A DNA stretch of 64,000 bases from Paenarthrobacter nicotinovorans (GCF_021919345.1 NZ_CP089293.1:2232001-2296000); one strand, 5' to 3'. Counted from the first letter of the stretch, positions 15,426 through 25,696 are shown. Numbers and translations: made by a program. The notes: generated by a model not told the origin, from the sequence alone.

Positions 15426-16484
15426 TCAGCTTTGGCTGAGGGCCGTCCATTTGGCCAGCACTCCGGCAGCCAACCCGGAATCAATCGACTCAGTTGCCCT
15501 GCCGAAGGCAGCCCGCATCCGGTCCAGCAGGCTTCCGTCAGCGTGGAGATCGAATGCCACCAACCCTGCAGCTGCGTTGAGGAGCACCGCGTCCCTGACG
15601 GGACCGGGCTTGCCGTCAAGCACTTCCCGGACGACGCCAGCATTCACCGTGGCGTCCCCACCACGGAGGTCCGCTACGGTGGACGGTTTGATACCGAGCT
15701 CGGCAGGTGTGAACACCTCTTCTGTCACGGAACCGTCCCTGATCTCCCACACCGTGGATGGCCCCGTTGGCGTAAGTTCATCAAGCCCGTCATCTCCACG
15801 GAACACAAGGCCGCGGCTACCGCGGCGGGCCAGCACGCCGGCAACAAGGGGCGCCATCCGCGCATTCGCCACGCCCACGGCAGATGCCTGGACATGTGCG
15901 GGGTTGGTCATGGGACCCAGGAAGTTGAACGCCGTAGGAACGGCCAATTCCCGCCGAGGGACTGCCGTGTGCCTGAACGAGGGGTGGAAGACTTGAGCAA
16001 AGCAGAACGTGATTCCGGCCTCTTCCGCGTTGCGCGCCACCTGGTCGATGGACAGATCCAGGCGCACACCGAGTGCCTCCAGGACATCCGCCGAGCCCGA
16101 GGTCGATGAAGCAGCCCGGTTGCCGTGCTTTACAACCTTGGCTCCGGCGCCCGCAGCCACCAGTGCCGCCATTGTGGAGATATTCACAGTGTTGAGGCGG
16201 TCCCCGCCGGTTCCAACGATGTCCAGCTTTTCACCCGAGATCGAAATGGGATTGGCATGCTGGACCATGGCCTCCACCAGACCAGCAAGCTCCTCAACGG
16301 TCTCGCCCTTGGCCCGCAAGGCCACCAGGAAGCCTGCAATCTGCGATGGAGTAGCTTCTCCGGACATGATCGTGTTCATGGCCCACGCTGTGTTGTCCAC
16401 TGCAAGGTCGTCGCCGTTGATCAGTGCTGAGATGAGCCCTGGCCAGGTATTGCTGGCTGCAGGTGCCGATGCCGGAGAAGTCAC
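15426..16484 (-). CDS. trpD: anthranilate phosphoribosyltransferase
   Basis: 352 aa. It catalyses the second committed step of tryptophan synthesis, joining anthranilate to PRPP. Visible motifs are the PRPP site [17 protein letters not shown] (about 87-103) and [21 protein letters not shown]. It stands apart from other trp genes, a common arrangement in Arthrobacter. The GTG at 16484 has TAGCAT 6 nt upstream and is probably leaderless; I see no trp leader peptide. A short stem (AGCCAAA/TTTGGCT, 15419-15437) overlaps its 3' end. Confidence 0.95.
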   Translation of the reverse strand: MTSPASAPAASNTWPGLISALINGDDLAVDNTAWAMNTIMSGEATPSQIAGFLVALRAKGETVEELAGLVEAMVQHANPISISGEKLDIVGTGGDRLNTVNISTMAALVAAGAGAKVVKHGNRAASSTSGSADVLEALGVRLDLSIDQVARNAEEAGITFCFAQVFHPSFRHTAVPRRELAVPTAFNFLGPMTNPAHVQASAVGVANARMAPLVAGVLARRGSRGLVFRGDDGLDELTPTGPSTVWEIRDGSVTEEVFTPAELGIKPSTVADLRGGDATVNAGVVREVLDGKPGPVRDAVLLNAAAGLVAFDLHADGSLLDRMRAAFGRATESIDSGLAAGVLAKWTALSQS

Positions 16485-16490
16485 TCCCTG

Positions 16491-16496
16491 ATGCTA
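16491..16496 (-). promoter_or_regulatory. -10 box of trpD (leaderless)
   Basis: TAGCAT on the minus strand, 6 nt before the GTG at 16484. Confidence 0.55.
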
Positions 16497-16620
16497 TCGA
16501 GCCAGCCACGCCGATGACCAATGTGAACCACGCCGGGAACTTTTCCGCGCGATTTCGCGTCTTTGTAGAAAAAGTCTCCCGAATCGGTGGTTTGCATTGG
16601 GAACTCTGGACTTTTACAGA

Positions 16621-16626
16621 CATAAT
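16621..16626 (+). promoter_or_regulatory. -10 box of ctaE (leaderless)
   Basis: CATAAT, 6 nt, GTG at 16633. A TTGGGA 18 nt further upstream may act as -35. Confidence 0.5.
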
Positions 16627-16632
16627 GTCCTT

Positions 16633-17271
16633 GTGACATCTGCGACCCATGCCCCCAGTACCCCGGCGCACCCGACGCTGAACCGCCCTAACTTGGTTTC
16701 TGTTGGAACCGTAGTTTGGCTGTCCAGTGAGTTGATGTTCTTCGCCGGCCTCTTTGCCATGTACTTCACCCTGCGATCCACATCAGGACTGATGTGGGCC
16801 GAGGAGACGGCCAAGCTCAACTTCCCGTTTGCGCTCGTCAACACCATCGTCCTTGTGGCAAGTTCCTTTACTTGCCAGATGGGCGTCTTTGCCGCCGAGC
16901 GGCTCGAACCCCGCCGCACCGGCGGGCTCTTGCAGTTCACCCGCTGGGGCATGACCGAATGGTTTACCCTCACCTTCATCATGGGTGCCTTCTTCGTTGC
17001 CGGGCAGACGACGGAATACGCCATGCTCGTATCCGAGCACGTATCCCTGTCCTCCAATGCCTACGGCTCCGCCTTCTACATGACCACGGGCTTCCACGGC
17101 CTCCACGTCATCGGCGGCCTGATCGCTTTCCTGTTCATCATCGGCCGTGCGTTTGCGGCCAAGAAGTTCGGACACTTTGAAGCGACGTCGGCAATCGTCA
17201 CCTCGTACTACTGGCACTTCGTTGACGTTGTTTGGATTGGCCTCTTCCTGGTCATCTACGTCCTCAAGTAA
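16633..17271 (+). CDS. ctaE: cytochrome c oxidase subunit III
   Basis: 212 aa with five to six membrane segments, the short actinobacterial form. [21 protein letters not shown] and [15 protein letters not shown] are family hallmarks, and it ends [18 protein letters not shown]. It is part of the aa3 terminal oxidase, which in actinobacteria forms a supercomplex with the bc1 complex encoded directly downstream. The GTG at 16633 is preferred to an upstream ATG at 16597, which would lie before the promoter box. Confidence 0.95.
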   Translation: MTSATHAPSTPAHPTLNRPNLVSVGTVVWLSSELMFFAGLFAMYFTLRSTSGLMWAEETAKLNFPFALVNTIVLVASSFTCQMGVFAAERLEPRRTGGLLQFTRWGMTEWFTLTFIMGAFFVAGQTTEYAMLVSEHVSLSSNAYGSAFYMTTGFHGLHVIGGLIAFLFIIGRAFAAKKFGHFEATSAIVTSYYWHFVDVVWIGLFLVIYVLK

Positions 17272-17358
17272 GCCCGGCTTGACTCTTTTTCTACAAGAGG
17301 CAGAATTTCAAGAAGCGGCTCACGGAGCCGACGCAGGATCGAATAAAGGAACCACCAC

Positions 17359-18147
17359 GTGAAGGCACTCTCGCAGAAGCGACGTCACCCACTGGCAGCC
17401 ATAGCGCTGCTATTGATGGGCCTCCTCCTCACTGGTGGGCTGTACGCCGTTGCCACATCTGTCAACCAGGCCAAGGCCGACACCACAAGCTACAGCGCCA
17501 GTGACGTAGAAGAAGGCGGCAAGCTTTTCGCCGCCAACTGCGCCACCTGCCACGGCATGGGTGCCAGCGGAACCCAGGACGGCCCCTCGCTGGTCGGCGT
17601 GGGTGCTGCTGCGGTTGACTTCCAGGTTGGTACCGGTCGTATGCCCATGCAGATGAACGGCCCGCAGGCCCAGCAGAAGCCCGCCCAGTTCAATGAAGAG
17701 CAGACCAAGCAGCTCTCTGCCTATGTTGCATCCCTTGGCGCAGGCCCGGCCATTCCGGAAGAGCACCTCCTGGACGGCAAGGGAGACGCTGCCAAGGGTG
17801 GCGAACTCTTCCGCGTCAACTGCGCCATGTGCCACAACGCAGCTGCTGCTGGTGGAGCCCTGACACGAGGCAAGTTCGCTCCGGCTCTTGCAGGCGTCAG
17901 CTCACAGCACATTTATGAGGCAATGGCCACGGGCCCGCAGAACATGCCCGTGTTCAACGACTCGAACGTCACCCCTGAAGACAAGCGCGACATCATCACC
18001 TTCCTGAAGACCATTGAAGCCAATGGTTCGCCGGGTGGCGCTGACCTTGGATCCCTCGGCCCGGTCTCCGAAGGCCTGTTCGTGTGGGTTGCCGGCTTGG
18101 GTGTCATCATCGCATTCACGATCTGGCTGACGTCCCGCACGTCCTGA
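17359..18147 (+). CDS. qcrC: di-haem cytochrome c subunit of bc1 complex
   Basis: 262 aa. An N-terminal membrane anchor (about 12-32) is followed by two cytochrome c domains with CATCH (61-65) and CAMCH (155-159), then a C-terminal transmembrane helix (about 240-258). This di-haem protein replaces both cytochrome c1 and soluble cytochrome c in actinobacteria, passing electrons directly to the CuA centre of CtaC. Axial methionines probably lie in RMPMQM and NMPVF. The start is GTG with GGA 8 nt upstream. Confidence 0.95.
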   Translation: MKALSQKRRHPLAAIALLLMGLLLTGGLYAVATSVNQAKADTTSYSASDVEEGGKLFAANCATCHGMGASGTQDGPSLVGVGAAAVDFQVGTGRMPMQMNGPQAQQKPAQFNEEQTKQLSAYVASLGAGPAIPEEHLLDGKGDAAKGGELFRVNCAMCHNAAAAGGALTRGKFAPALAGVSSQHIYEAMATGPQNMPVFNDSNVTPEDKRDIITFLKTIEANGSPGGADLGSLGPVSEGLFVWVAGLGVIIAFTIWLTSRTS

Positions 18148-18244
18148 TCGCGAAGCAACGAAAACTTCTGCTGCACGATCAGCAGTTTGAAACTGAAAAT
18201 AACTCGGCCCCGGCCGAGACAACGAGAGAAGGATGAGGCGAATT

Positions 18245-19315
18245 ATGGGCAACCATAGTGACGGCAGTCCGAACCACTCGGGCACCGTAGCTACGGCTGG
18301 TCAGAATGAGGTGGAGAAGTTCCAGGATCCTGGACTCCCTCCGCATCGTTTGCGCCTGGCTGACACGGACCCGGTAGCCGCAAAGCGCGCCGAGCGTCAG
18401 GTAGCCATTCTGTTTGGCACCTCCGTCATCGGAACGCTGGTCTTCCTGGTGGCGTACTTCGCCATTGACCTTGGCGACGACACCACCATTGCAACCATCC
18501 GCACCCAGAACCTTCTTCTGGGCCTCGGCACGGCCTTCGCGATGCTCGGTATCGGCACCGGCATCGTGCACTGGGCCAAGGCCCTGATGCCCGATCACGA
18601 AGTCTCTGAAGAGCGCCACGCTATCCGTACCGAAGAGGACCGCCAGGCAGCTGTGCGCATCGTCGACGACATCGTCGAGGAAACCGGCATCAAGCGCCGT
18701 CCGCTGATCCGCAACACCCTTCTTGGTGCTGTCGCTTTGGCTCCCCTGCCCGCTCTTGCCATCTTTGGCGACTTGGGTCCGCGTCCTGACAAGGCTCTGG
18801 CGCACACCATGTGGGCTCCGGAGGGCGGCAAGCTCAAGCGCCTGACCCGCGACCCCGATGGCACACCCATCAAGGCCTCGGATGTCACCATCGGTTCGGC
18901 CTTCCACGTTATCCCCGAGGGCCTCAACGAGCTCCACGAGGGCAAGTTGAACGAAAAGGCCAAGGCCGTTGTCCTCTTGATGCGTCTGGACCCGAACTCG
19001 CTGAATCCTTCCGAGGGACGCGAGAGCTGGAGCTACAACGGAATCGTTGCTTACTCCAAGATCTGCACGCACGTCGGATGCCCTGTCGCTCTTTACGAGC
19101 AGCAGACGCACCACCTTCTGTGCCCGTGCCACCAGTCCACCTTTGACCTCACGCAGGAATGCAAGGTCATCTTCGGGCCGGCCAGCCGTCCGCTTCCCCA
19201 GCTGCCTATCGCGGTTGATGCAGAGGGCTACCTCGTCGCTACCAGCGACTTCAGAGAACCTGTAGGACCGAGTTACTGGGAGCGTGACGAGCATGAGCGC
19301 CTCATCAACAGCTGA
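18245..19315 (+). CDS. qcrA: Rieske iron-sulfur subunit of bc1 complex
   Basis: 356 aa. Three N-terminal membrane helices (about 55-77, 88-112 and 155-175), as in actinobacterial QcrA, precede the Rieske domain with CTHVGC (274-279) and CPCHQS (293-298) as 2Fe-2S ligands. It moves electrons from menaquinol to QcrC. ATG 18245 is chosen over ATG 18233 because the AAGGATGAGG ribosome site is well spaced only for the former. Its end overlaps qcrB by 23 bp. Confidence 0.94.
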   Translation: MGNHSDGSPNHSGTVATAGQNEVEKFQDPGLPPHRLRLADTDPVAAKRAERQVAILFGTSVIGTLVFLVAYFAIDLGDDTTIATIRTQNLLLGLGTAFAMLGIGTGIVHWAKALMPDHEVSEERHAIRTEEDRQAAVRIVDDIVEETGIKRRPLIRNTLLGAVALAPLPALAIFGDLGPRPDKALAHTMWAPEGGKLKRLTRDPDGTPIKASDVTIGSAFHVIPEGLNELHEGKLNEKAKAVVLLMRLDPNSLNPSEGRESWSYNGIVAYSKICTHVGCPVALYEQQTHHLLCPCHQSTFDLTQECKVIFGPASRPLPQLPIAVDAEGYLVATSDFREPVGPSYWERDEHERLINS

Positions 19316-20966
19316 AGCCCCCTTCGTTCCGAAGACCAAGGTTGGTAGTTTCACCAACTTTGTAGACGAGCGTGTTGGCGGCTCCGGCATCCTGCGCGAG
19401 TTCGGCCGGAAGGTCTTCCCTGACCACTGGTCGTTCATGTTCGGTGAGGTGGCGCTGTATTCCTTCGTCATCCTGCTGATGTCGGGTACCTTCCTGACCT
19501 TCTTCTTCGATCCGTCCATGGCAGAAACCCACTACCAGGGTTCCTACACGCCGTTGTACAACGTCGAAATGTCTGTTGCCTACAACTCGTCGCTGAACAT
19601 CTCGTTCGATGTCCGTGGCGGTCTCTTCATGCGCCAAGTACACCACTGGGCAGCACTGCTGTTCGTGGCATCCCTCGGCGTTCACATGCTGCGTGTCTTC
19701 TTCACGGGCGCTTTCCGCAAGCCCCGCGAAATGAACTGGGTTGTGGGCGGCGTCCTGCTGATCCTCGCCATGGCTGCCGGCTTCACCGGTTACTCCCTCC
19801 CCGATGACCTGCTGTCCGGTAACGGCCTGCGCATCATCGACGGCGTGATCAAGTCGATTCCGGTCATCGGAACGTACATCTCCTTCTTCCTCTTCGGTGG
19901 GGAGTTCCCGGGTACGGCCATCATCGGCCGCCTGTATGTGCTCCACATCCTCCTGGTGCCCGCCCTCATCCTGCTGATGATCGTGATCCACCTCTTCATG
20001 GTGGTTGTCCACAAGCACACGCAGTACCCTGGCCCGGGCCGCAACGACGGCAACGTCGTCGGTTACCCCCTCGGCCCGGTTTACGCGGCCAAGGCCGGTG
20101 GCTTCTTCTTCATCGTGTTCGGTGTTCTGGCGCTCATGGCGGCAGCGTTCACCATCAACCCGATCTGGAACTACGGGCCTTACGACCCCTCCCCTGTCTC
20201 GGCCGGCACCCAGCCTGACTGGTACATCGGATTCGTCGACGGCGCCCTTCGCCTTATGCCGGGTGTCATCAACAACTTCCACTTCGAGTGGATCGTCTTT
20301 GGACACACGCTCACGCTGAACGTGCTTCTTCCGGCCCTGGTTCCTGCGGGAATCATCTTCACCGTTCTGTTCATGTACCCATGGATCGAACGCTGGGTCA
20401 CCAAGGACAACCGTGAACACCACGTTCTGGACCGCCCCCGCAATGCACCCACCCGCACTGCGATCGGCGTGGCCGGTTTCACTTGGTACTGCGTTATGTG
20501 GGCCGCGGCCGGCTCGGACCTCATTGCCACTCACTTCCACGTGTCACTGAATGACGTGACGTACTGGTTGCGGACGCTGTTCTTCATCGGCCCGATCATC
20601 GCCTTCATCGTCACCAAGCGAATTGCCCTGGCTCTCCAGCGCAAGGACCGCGAAATTGCACTCCACGGTCGCGAAACCGGACGTATCGTTCGGCTCCCGC
20701 ACGGCGAGTTCATCGAAGTCCACGCACCCCTGGACGAGTACAAGCGCTACAAGCTCGTAGGCTTCGAATCACCGGCTCCCCTGCCGGCGCAGCCGAACGA
20801 GCATGGCGTAGTAACCCGCAAGGAAAAGCGCCGTGCAGCGCTTTCCCGCTGGTTCTTCGAAGACCGCGTTGCTCCGGCAACGCCTGCGGAACTTGAAGCC
20901 GCGCACGCACATGGCCACCACGAGGCCATCGAAGCGGCCGACGAGCAAAAGAGCCTGAGCCACTAA
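19293..20966 (+). CDS. qcrB: cytochrome b subunit of bc1 complex
   Basis: 557 aa, with eight or more helices. Haem-ligand histidines lie in RQVHHWAALLFVASLGVHMLR and in the later VLHILLVPALILLMIVIHLF region; the Qo-site PDWYIGF motif (the PEWY counterpart) is present. The C-terminal hydrophilic extension of about 120 residues is typical of actinobacteria. GGGAG is well placed for ATG 19293, while an in-frame GTG at 19284 is too close to it. It is the last gene of ctaE-qcrCAB and is followed by a strong terminator. Confidence 0.95.
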   Translation: MSASSTAEAPFVPKTKVGSFTNFVDERVGGSGILREFGRKVFPDHWSFMFGEVALYSFVILLMSGTFLTFFFDPSMAETHYQGSYTPLYNVEMSVAYNSSLNISFDVRGGLFMRQVHHWAALLFVASLGVHMLRVFFTGAFRKPREMNWVVGGVLLILAMAAGFTGYSLPDDLLSGNGLRIIDGVIKSIPVIGTYISFFLFGGEFPGTAIIGRLYVLHILLVPALILLMIVIHLFMVVVHKHTQYPGPGRNDGNVVGYPLGPVYAAKAGGFFFIVFGVLALMAAAFTINPIWNYGPYDPSPVSAGTQPDWYIGFVDGALRLMPGVINNFHFEWIVFGHTLTLNVLLPALVPAGIIFTVLFMYPWIERWVTKDNREHHVLDRPRNAPTRTAIGVAGFTWYCVMWAAAGSDLIATHFHVSLNDVTYWLRTLFFIGPIIAFIVTKRIALALQRKDREIALHGRETGRIVRLPHGEFIEVHAPLDEYKRYKLVGFESPAPLPAQPNEHGVVTRKEKRRAALSRWFFEDRVAPATPAELEAAHAHGHHEAIEAADEQKSLSH

Positions 20967-20980
20967 CGGCCCGGACCTCG

Positions 20981-21026
20981 ACAACAGAAGGGGCACAGTC
21001 CATGCGGACTGTGCCCCTTCTGTTGT
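20981..21026. terminator. Strong bidirectional terminator, qcrB / gntR
   Basis: A perfect 21-bp stem (20981-21001 with 21006-21026) and loop ATGC lies between the stop of qcrB and the converging gntR. The arms end in AACA/TGTTGTTG rather than a pure T-tract, so it could serve both directions or protect mRNA ends. Confidence 0.8.
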
Positions 21027-21087
21027 TGGATCTCAAAGAACGCTGGAAGGGGTCGGATGTCCAGTCCCACACCGATGGTGCGGAGGC

Positions 21088-21131
21088 CCACCCGACAGCC
21101 ACCCGACGGCTACCCAACAGCCACCCGACGG
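21088..21131. repeat. 11-bp tandem repeat, four copies
   Basis: Units CCACCCGACAG, CCACCCGACGG, CTACCCAACAG and CCACCCGACGG run end to end just past the 3' end of gntR, also readable as a 22-bp unit twice. It is non-coding as far as I can tell; copy number may vary between strains. Confidence 0.75.
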
Positions 21132-21146
21132 TGCGCCGGGCAGGCT

Positions 21147-21938
21147 CTACTGCGTGGTCCGGTATCCCGATGCATAATTGCGCGTTGGACGCACTCCAGG
21201 CCGCTGCAAGGGTACCCACAGCTTGTACCTGTCGGCCCGGTAGTAGGAGACGGAATAGTCCACCATTGCACGCGCAACGAAGGCATGGCGCTGGATCTTC
21301 AGCAGCGGCGATCCGACGTCCACGTTCAGCAACCTTGCAGTGGACGGTGACGCAGCCGTTGCCTCGATCATGTCCTCGCCCCACTCCATGACCAGGCCAT
21401 ACCGTTCGCTCAGAACGTTGTACAGCGACGTTGGCGGGGCCTCATCGAGAAGTCCTGGAACGCGGTGTGCCGGAATGAAGTTCTCGTCCACGCTCATGGG
21501 CTCGTTATCGGCCAGGAGAAGCCGCCGGAACCGAACCAGGGGCGTTCCCTCGTCGAGCTGCAGTTCCCGCGCCAGAAACGCACTGGCTGCAATCTGTTCA
21601 AAACTCAGAACCTTGGCGGCCGGGACCATGCCGCGCCGCTGCATTTCCTCACTGTAGGAGGTCAGCTTCACCTGAAGGTCCAGCTTGGGCTTCCTCACGA
21701 AAGTTCCCAAGCCTACGACCCGCTCTATGACTTCTTCGCCGACCAGCGCATCGATGGCCTGTCGAACAGTCATGCGTGCAAGGCCAAAGCGCTCCGAGAG
21801 ATCCCGTTCGGAAGGAAGGGCCGAACCCGGCGGACACGACTGCCCAATGAAGGTACGAAGGATTTCACGCAGTTGAATGTAGATGGGCGTGCTGCTGGAA
21901 CGGTCAATCTCGCCAGCAATGCCGGCTGCGTCAGCCAC
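21147..21938 (-). CDS. GntR/HutC-family regulator, DasR/NagR-like
   Basis: 263 aa. An N-terminal winged helix-turn-helix (LPSERDLSERFGLARMTVRQAIDALVGEEVIERVVGLGTFV in pieces, about 40-85) is joined to a UTRA ligand domain (about 105-245). DasR/NagR relatives bind N-acetylglucosamine-6-phosphate or glucosamine-6-phosphate and release a GGTCTAGACC-type operator. Just such a site lies between this gene and ptsH, 53 bp from the GTG start, which supports the DasR-like assignment and autoregulation. The start lacks a ribosome site. Confidence 0.85.
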   Translation of the reverse strand: MADAAGIAGEIDRSSSTPIYIQLREILRTFIGQSCPPGSALPSERDLSERFGLARMTVRQAIDALVGEEVIERVVGLGTFVRKPKLDLQVKLTSYSEEMQRRGMVPAAKVLSFEQIAASAFLARELQLDEGTPLVRFRRLLLADNEPMSVDENFIPAHRVPGLLDEAPPTSLYNVLSERYGLVMEWGEDMIEATAASPSTARLLNVDVGSPLLKIQRHAFVARAMVDYSVSYYRADRYKLWVPLQRPGVRPTRNYASGYRTTQ

Positions 21939-21990
21939 AGCAGAAATCCAGCAATTGAGTCATGTTTCAAGGATAAGACAGACAGCCACA

Positions 21991-22000
21991 GGTCTAGACC
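21991..22000. promoter_or_regulatory. dre-like operator core (DasR site)
   Basis: The perfect palindrome GGTCTAGACC, in context ACAGGTCTAGACCAGC, closely matches the published 16-bp DasR responsive element of Streptomyces. It lies between the divergent DasR-like gene and ptsH. Confidence 0.7.
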
Positions 22001-22094
22001 AGCGGACATTGAACTGGTGGGCTTCCCGGGATGGCGGCTACTCTTGTATGGATCATTTCCTGGCGGAGTAAACCGCCGTAGCAAAGGAGCTGGC

Positions 22095-22388
22095 TTGCCG
22101 CAGCAGAAAGCCTTAGTCGCCGCTGAGATCGGCCTTCATGCCCGCGCGGCAGCAGTTTTTGTCCGTGCCGTCACGGAGACAGGACTGCCCGTGACAATCC
22201 GGAAGACAGACGGCAAGCCGGTCGACGCCCGATCTCTGCTCGAGGTCATGACAGAGGACTTCGGCCACGGATGTGAAGTTCTTCTTGAGGTCGCCCCCGA
22301 TGCGCTCACGGACTCTCAAACTCTCTGGACGGCACGGAATGCCCTTGCTGCTCTTTCCTCCGTCCTGGAGGCTCCTGAGGCCCGCTGA
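22095..22388 (+). CDS. ptsH: phosphocarrier protein HPr of the PTS
   Basis: 97 aa. GLHARAA puts the phosphorylated histidine at residue 15, its standard position, and DARSLLEVMTEDFGHG corresponds to the second conserved segment around the usual regulatory-serine site. HPr carries phosphate from enzyme I to sugar-specific EIIA proteins. The start is a TTG with an excellent ribosome site (AAAGGAG, 5 nt away); no ATG or GTG fits. Being divergent from a DasR-like gene with a dre site matches known DasR control of ptsH in Streptomyces. Confidence 0.92.
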   Translation: MPQQKALVAAEIGLHARAAAVFVRAVTETGLPVTIRKTDGKPVDARSLLEVMTEDFGHGCEVLLEVAPDALTDSQTLWTARNALAALSSVLEAPEAR

Positions 22389-22456
22389 GGCTACGTTGCG
22401 CGCGGATCACCCATCACACGGGGATGCCGGACGCGAAAAAGAACCCTGAATACACA

Positions 22457-22498
22457 AATAAGGATGGGCCCCACCTTTTGGTAGGGCCCATCCTTATT
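22457..22498. terminator. Bidirectional terminator, ptsH / ctaF
   Basis: A 15-bp perfect stem (22457-22471 with 22484-22498), one mismatch, 3 more pairs and loop TTTT. AATAAGG on one side and CCTTATT on the other make it symmetrical, between converging genes. Confidence 0.8.
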
Positions 22499-22513
22499 GC
22501 CGTTCTGGAACTG

Positions 22514-22915
22514 CTAGTGGGCGTGGTCGCCGCGGCTGTATTCGAAGACCCAGCCGATCAAGGCAACGATGGCCAGGCCACCGGCCACGTAGGTTACCCA
22601 GAAACCTACGGCCAAGCCGAGGAATCCACCTGCACACGAGAGGCCAAGAACCAGGGGCCACCAGCTCCAGGGGCTGAAGTGACCCTGCTCCCCCGCACCC
22701 TCGTGGATCTCTGCGTCAGGACGGTCCTCCGGGCGCATTCCGATGCGCTTGCCTGTGAAGCCAAGGTAAGCACCGATCATGCCTGCGAGGCCACCTACGA
22801 GCAGGATGCCGAGCACGCCAACCCACTCGGACCATTCGGTCAGGAAGCCGTACGCAATCGCTACGGGTACGAAGAAGAAGACTCCGGCTCCGAAGAGCCA
22901 CGATTCAATTTTCAT
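22514..22915 (-). CDS. ctaF: cytochrome c oxidase subunit IV, actinobacterial type
   Basis: 133 aa with four membrane helices in two pairs (about 5-25, 30-52, 85-100 and 105-125) joined by the polar loop [24 protein letters not shown]. This is the fourth aa3 subunit specific to actinobacteria. Its ATG shares bases with the stop of ctaD (4-bp overlap), so translation is coupled. Confidence 0.92.
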   Translation of the reverse strand: MKIESWLFGAGVFFFVPVAIAYGFLTEWSEWVGVLGILLVGGLAGMIGAYLGFTGKRIGMRPEDRPDAEIHEGAGEQGHFSPWSWWPLVLGLSCAGGFLGLAVGFWVTYVAGGLAIVALIGWVFEYSRGDHAH

Positions 22916-24633
22916 TTGCTGACGTCCCTCTGGTCGGCGTTACCCAGAACTGCTGCTGCGGGTGACGGAGCCTCGGCGGTGTGCACCTGGGCCAACTCCG
23001 GGTGGTGGAGATCCAGGGCCGGGCGTTCGGAGCGAATACGGGGCAAGGAAGTGAAGTTGTGGCGCGGCGGCGGGCACGAGGTTGCCCATTCCAGCGAAGC
23101 ACCAAAGCCCCACGGGTCATCTACTTCAACCTTCTTGTTGCTGCGCCACGTGATGTAGACGTTCCAGAAGAACGGCAGCAGCGAAGCGCCCAGGACGAAG
23201 GAGGAAATAGTGGAGAACTGGTTCATCCACGTGAAGTTGTCCTGCGGCATGTAGTCGGCGTAGCGACGCGGCATACCTTCAACACCCAGCCAGTGCTGGA
23301 TCAGGAACGTGCCGTGGAAGCCGAGGAACAGCAGCCAGAAGTGGATCTTCCCGAGACGTTCGTTCAGCATCTTGCCGGTCCACTTGGGCCACCAGAAATA
23401 GAAGCCGGCGAACATGGCGAACACGACGGTACCGAAGACCACGTAGTGGAAGTGGGCGACCACGAAGTAGGAGTCGGAAACGTGGAAGTCCAGCGGCGGC
23501 GATGCCAGGATGATGCCCGTCAGGCCACCGAAGAGGAACGTCACCAGGAAGCCGATGCTCCAGAGCATAGGCGTCTCGAATGTGATGGATCCTTGCCACA
23601 AGGTGCCGATCCAGTTGAAGAACTTCACGCCCGTCGGTACTGCGATCAGCATCGTCATGAAAGCGAAGAACGGAAGCAGGACGGAACCGGTCACGTACAT
23701 GTGGTGGGCCCACACGGTCACGGACAGAGCTGCAATGGCGATGGTTGCGTAGACAAGGCCCTTGTAACCGAAAATCGGCTTCCGGCTGAAGACCGGGAAG
23801 ATCTCGGAAACGATACCGAAGAACGGCAGGGCGATGATGTACACCTCGGGGTGGCCGAAGAACCAGAACAGGTGCTGCCAGAGGACGGCACCGCCGTTTT
23901 CGGGATCGAAGATGTGGGCACCAAAGCGGCGGTCAGCGCCAAGGGCGAAGAGTGCAGCTGCAAGCGGCGGGAAGGCCATGAGGACGAGGATTGCCGTCAC
24001 CAGGGTGTTCCAGGTGAAGATCGGCATACGCCACATGGTCATGCCCGGAGCGCGCATGCAGATGATGGTGGTGATGAAGTTGACGGCACCAAGGATGGTT
24101 CCGAAACCGGAGAGCGCGAGCCCGAAGACCCACAGGTCACCACCGACACCCGGACTGAATGTCGTATTCGACAACGGTGCGTAAGCGAACCAACCGAAGC
24201 TGGCAGCACCCTGCGGGGTGATGAAGCCGGATACGGCGATGGTGGAGCCGAAGAGGAAGAACCAGAACGCCAGGGCGTTCAGACGCGGGAACGCAACGTC
24301 CGGGGCACCAATCTGCAACGGCATGATGACGTTGGCGAAGCCGGCGAACAGCGGGGTTGCGAACATCAGCAGCATCACGGTGCCGTGCATCGTGAACATC
24401 TGGTTGTACTGCTCTTTGGTCTGCAGGATCTGCATGCCCGGCTCGAACAGTTCTGCACGGATCAGGAGCGCCATGACGCCACCGAGGCAGAAGAACACGA
24501 ACGACGCAATGAGGTACATGTACCCGATGGTCTTGTGGTCCGTGGAGGTGATCCAGTTGACGACAATGCGTCCCTTGGATTTAGGAACTACGGGAGCCTC
24601 AAGGGTCCCGGCGGATTGAGTGTAAGTAGCCAC
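22912..24633 (-). CDS. ctaD: cytochrome c oxidase subunit I
   Basis: 573 aa, twelve helices. The haem a/a3 and CuB ligands are visible: [13 protein letters not shown] (haem a), [13 protein letters not shown] (CuB His and the cross-linked Tyr), WAHHMYVTG (CuB His pair) and [10 protein letters not shown] (haem a3 and a His). It reduces O2 to water and pumps protons. GTG start with GGGGAG 4 nt away. It lies between ctaC (10 bp upstream) and ctaF. Confidence 0.97.
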   Translation of the reverse strand: MATYTQSAGTLEAPVVPKSKGRIVVNWITSTDHKTIGYMYLIASFVFFCLGGVMALLIRAELFEPGMQILQTKEQYNQMFTMHGTVMLLMFATPLFAGFANVIMPLQIGAPDVAFPRLNALAFWFFLFGSTIAVSGFITPQGAASFGWFAYAPLSNTTFSPGVGGDLWVFGLALSGFGTILGAVNFITTIICMRAPGMTMWRMPIFTWNTLVTAILVLMAFPPLAAALFALGADRRFGAHIFDPENGGAVLWQHLFWFFGHPEVYIIALPFFGIVSEIFPVFSRKPIFGYKGLVYATIAIAALSVTVWAHHMYVTGSVLLPFFAFMTMLIAVPTGVKFFNWIGTLWQGSITFETPMLWSIGFLVTFLFGGLTGIILASPPLDFHVSDSYFVVAHFHYVVFGTVVFAMFAGFYFWWPKWTGKMLNERLGKIHFWLLFLGFHGTFLIQHWLGVEGMPRRYADYMPQDNFTWMNQFSTISSFVLGASLLPFFWNVYITWRSNKKVEVDDPWGFGASLEWATSCPPPRHNFTSLPRIRSERPALDLHHPELAQVHTAEAPSPAAAVLGNADQRDVSK

Positions 24634-24643
24634 GTCGCTCCCC

Positions 24644-25513
24644 TTACTTTTCGTTCAGGTTCGGATTGCGGTCGTATTCCGCACCGAGCAGGCCCGTGTT
24701 GCCATCCTGGCGGAGCTTGTCCATGTGGGCCTTGAACTCAGACTCGGAGACAACCTTGACGCGGAAGAGCATTTCGGAGTGATATTCACCGCAGAGTTCG
24801 GCGCACTTTCCATCGAAGGTGCCCTCCTTGGTGGGAGTGAACCGGATGTAGTTCGTCTTGCCGGGGATCATGTCGCGCTTCTGAAGGAAGGCGGGAACCC
24901 AGAAGGAGTGAATGACATCGCGGGAGTTCAGCTCCAGGTCCACGGACTTGCCAACCGGCAAGTACAGGGTGGGGAGCAGTTCCTTGTCCACTTCGGCGCC
25001 CGTCAGGTGAGCCTGAACGCCGGCTTCGTGGAGGTCCTCGGAGATGACCTGGCCCTGCTTGTAGTTGAAGTCCCAGGCCCACTGCTTTCCGCGGACATCA
25101 ACAACGACATCTGCAGGCTGTGAACGATCGTCGATCGCGCGCTGGTCCTGGTCGGTGAAGTAGAAGAACACCAGCACCATGAACAGCGGGATGGTCAAGT
25201 AGAAGACCTCGAGCGGCAGGTTATAGCTGAGCTGCTTGGGGAATCCCGTGGTGCCCTTACGGCGACGGTAAGCAATGATGCACCAGACCAGGAGGCCCCA
25301 CGTGATGATACCGACTGCCAAGGCGGCGATCCATGAGTTGACCCAGAGGTCCATGATCCGGTCAGTGTGGTTGGTCGTGCCGCGCTCTGTAGGCAGCCAA
25401 CCCTTCTCTACCTCTGGTGAACATCCGGTCAAAACCAACGCGCCGGCGAGTGCCAAGCCAGTGATCGAGGTGATCTTTATGCGTCGGCTGCCGGTTCGGT
25501 TCTGCGAACTCAC
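24644..25513 (-). CDS. ctaC: cytochrome c oxidase subunit II, lipoprotein form
   Basis: 289 aa. The signal sequence ends in the lipobox LTGC, two membrane helices follow (about 65-90 and 110-130), then the cupredoxin domain with CuA ligands Cys237, Cys241, His245 and Met248 in [12 protein letters not shown]. It receives electrons from QcrC. GTG 25513 is chosen because AGAGGAAGGG lies just upstream; a longer frame to 25570 adds unrelated residues. A 5' region of about 180 bp contains an imperfect hairpin with a TTCG loop. Confidence 0.95.
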   Translation of the reverse strand: MSSQNRTGSRRIKITSITGLALAGALVLTGCSPEVEKGWLPTERGTTNHTDRIMDLWVNSWIAALAVGIITWGLLVWCIIAYRRRKGTTGFPKQLSYNLPLEVFYLTIPLFMVLVFFYFTDQDQRAIDDRSQPADVVVDVRGKQWAWDFNYKQGQVISEDLHEAGVQAHLTGAEVDKELLPTLYLPVGKSVDLELNSRDVIHSFWVPAFLQKRDMIPGKTNYIRFTPTKEGTFDGKCAELCGEYHSEMLFRVKVVSESEFKAHMDKLRQDGNTGLLGAEYDRNPNLNEK

Positions 25514-25696
25514 AGACGGCCCTTCCTCTTGTTGCTGTCTCCCGGCAGGCCGAAGGCTCACCGGGCACACTAAAAGTTTTACTACCCGATGTAGAGCTTA
25601 CCGCTATCAGGCGGTTTTCGCGCACATGTCAGCGCCGTGGCTCCGAACGCTTTTGAAGCGGCCCGGAGGGGCGCCGACATGCGGCGATGGCTCACA

